The notes under the pieces are model-generated. The model ran no database searches, was not told where the DNA came from, and saw nothing but the letters and a program-made list of their open reading frames with translations. From assembly GCF_918378365.1 (NCBI RefSeq), contig NZ_OU912926.1, forward strand, positions 992,001 through 1,056,000: a stretch of 64,000 nt of DNA. Direction: 5' to 3'. The stretch comes from Candidatus Nitrotoga arctica (GTDB lineage Bacteria; Pseudomonadota; Gammaproteobacteria; Burkholderiales; Gallionellaceae). The position numbers and the translations under genes were made by a program. Positions 62,784 through 64,000 of this stretch are shown here, one piece after another; the stretch's first letter is position 1; the number at the start of each line of letters is the position of its first letter.

Positions 62784-64000
62784 ATGCTCGGGCGATTCGT
62801 GTCTTTGATCCTGCGTTTATTGCGCAAAGACAGTACTTTGAGGGAAGCCACGATCAATCAGACTCATCTGGGAGTGCTTGGCCTACCTGCTGATGTGGGC
62901 CTGTGTGGCGCCAGCTTGGTAAGTGTTTTGCTGGTGCGGGACGAGGCACTAGGGCAGTGTTGTGCACTCTCGTCAGCACGCAATTTCAAACAGGCAGGGC
63001 AGCTGGCCATATTGGCATCGGGAGAGTCCGGCCAGAAATTTATGGATCAGTTCGCTCTCAGCCTTGATACCTCCGATAAAGGCAGTCCTGGAGTACTTGT
63101 TTTTTTCCGTGTGACCGATGATTGTGCCGAGATCATAGGGCGACTGGGTGCTAATCGCTTCTTTGATGAGATTGGTGCTTGTGGCGTGACAGCACAACAC
63201 ACTTTGCTGGTTCAGGAAGGTCAGGCGATTTTTGATTGGCAGAATCACGATCTATTGATCAAACAGTGGCAAGCCTGGAAGGCATGGGCTGCCAATCATC
63301 ATGCGCCCATTCTTCTAATAATCAAAGATATTGACGGAGCTCAGGGTTTTTTGCCATTGCTGCGAGCTTTGCCGGAGCTTGTGCCCAACCTCGCCGTATT
63401 GGATGCGGATTGCGGTGGTGGATTGTTAACTGTTGAACGGTGGGCGGGGCAGGATAAGAGTGAGCATCGCCAATTTGGCCTGAAATTGTCCGCACATGAT
63501 AAATCTTTAAATTTAGATGGCTCTGAAATGGATGCTAGAGGACAGGTAGTTTTTTATGCGCCTGACCAGGGGCGAGTCATAGCGACAGCAGCTACCGTGG
63601 CTGGTGTCAAAGGTGTGCCCGCAGAATGGACAGTGGTAAGTGATCTGTCTGATATGGAAGCGGTTTGTGATAATGCGGTGGCCGCTACTATCCTGTTGCA
63701 TGCGGATGGTGACCAAGAGTTTGAAACGCTATCGCGATTTGTCCATCGCATGCGCTCGTCCCATCCCCGTTCCCTGAAAATTGTTGTGCGAGAGACCACC
63801 AATAAGCTTCGTTACAACAATGAGTTGATGCTCCTGCGTTTGGGGGTCAATTTGATGGCGTACAAGGAAATTCCATTCTCTCGCGTAGTGCAGGTTATAA
63901 ATGACATGTCGGATCAGATATTCAGTCGCCCGGTTGAGAATGAATATCTTCTTGCTGTGCAGGCTGCTGAGCCGAACCGGATTGCGGGTTACCTATCGCC
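62784..64000 (+). CDS. bcsE: BcsE-like cellulose-biosynthesis c-di-GMP-binding protein, N-terminal part
   Basis: The frame starts at ATG 62784 (MLGRFVSLILRLLRKDST) and runs off the window without a stop, over 400 residues. The N-terminal part looks like the degenerate P-loop/receiver-like domains of BcsE (LAILASGESGQKF, ILLIIKDIDGAQGF). The segment SLKIVVRETTNKLRYNNELMLL, LGVNLMAYKEIPFSRVV resembles the GIL domain that binds c-di-GMP in BcsE. The family RxxD motif appears here as RETT, lacking the Asp, so binding may be altered. Other bcs genes would be expected beyond the window. Confidence 0.7.
   Translation, partial: MLGRFVSLILRLLRKDSTLREATINQTHLGVLGLPADVGLCGASLVSVLLVRDEALGQCCALSSARNFKQAGQLAILASGESGQKFMDQFALSLDTSDKGSPGVLVFFRVTDDCAEIIGRLGANRFFDEIGACGVTAQHTLLVQEGQAIFDWQNHDLLIKQWQAWKAWAANHHAPILLIIKDIDGAQGFLPLLRALPELVPNLAVLDADCGGGLLTVERWAGQDKSEHRQFGLKLSAHDKSLNLDGSEMDARGQVVFYAPDQGRVIATAATVAGVKGVPAEWTVVSDLSDMEAVCDNAVAATILLHADGDQEFETLSRFVHRMRSSHPRSLKIVVRETTNKLRYNNELMLLRLGVNLMAYKEIPFSRVVQVINDMSDQIFSRPVENEYLLAVQAAEPNRIAGYLS

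Overview
The window reads as a chromosomal segment of a betaproteobacterium, most likely in or near the Nitrosomonadales/Gallionellaceae. This is inferred from gene order (pepA-holC-DUF2486-valS; gloB-methyltransferase-rnhA-dnaQ; lptF/lptG next to pepA), moderate GC content and a type IV pilus/Chp-like signalling region. No single gene here fixes the genus.

Layout. 1-9.7 kb is core metabolism: the end of rpsI, argC, ilvE, a CHCC zinc-finger protein, a phosphomannomutase/phosphoglucomutase, an outer-membrane DUF2490-like protein, a flavoprotein, then dnaQ-rnhA-methyltransferase divergent from gloB, and a tRNA-Ser(GGA). At 9,797-23,116 a 13.3-kb integrated element sits in the tRNA-Ser 3' end, bounded by a 16-bp direct repeat. 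It carries a P4-type integrase, an AlpA-like regulator, a replication pair (an HTH protein with iteron-like repeats inside its gene, and a DnaB-like helicase), terminase small and large subunits and unknowns, but no capsid, tail or lysis genes. It looks like a phage satellite or a heavily reduced prophage. Between its regulatory region and its integrase lies an AT-rich cargo segment (17.3-21.6 kb): a membrane-anchored protein, a small exported protein, a zinc ribbon, and a translationally coupled TPR + HEPN pair. A family of about 20-bp repeats is scattered through and around this segment. This is the best candidate for an undescribed (defence or toxin-antitoxin type) system.

23.2-34.9 kb returns to core genes: lptG/lptF, pepA, holC, valS (joined in frame to a DUF2486-like region), tusA, a BepA-like protease and a GT-C/TPR membrane protein. 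35-51 kb is pilus and signalling: pilA with a sigma-54-type promoter, a GAF-PilB/GspE ATPase, an FHA protein and a PP2C phosphatase on the minus strand. These are followed by a plus-strand run of cyclase-kinase fusion, two response regulators, CheW, MCP, hybrid CheA, CheW and CheW. The run lacks CheR and CheB and resembles Pil-Chp. A repeat element with inverted ends recurs at 27.1, 35.9 and 40.7 kb.

51.3-60.9 kb holds a Lys/Ala-rich exported protein, a DUF5916-like outer-membrane protein and a decayed siderophore-uptake locus: fecI with an internal deletion, frameshifted fecR, a TonB-dependent receptor with several frameshifts and an IS630-family element inserted exactly at a TA, and a frameshifted PepSY membrane protein. 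A Fur-like palindrome still lies upstream of fecI. The last 3 kb carries an unknown small gene, an IS630 relic, dgkA and the start of a BcsE-like gene that runs off the window.
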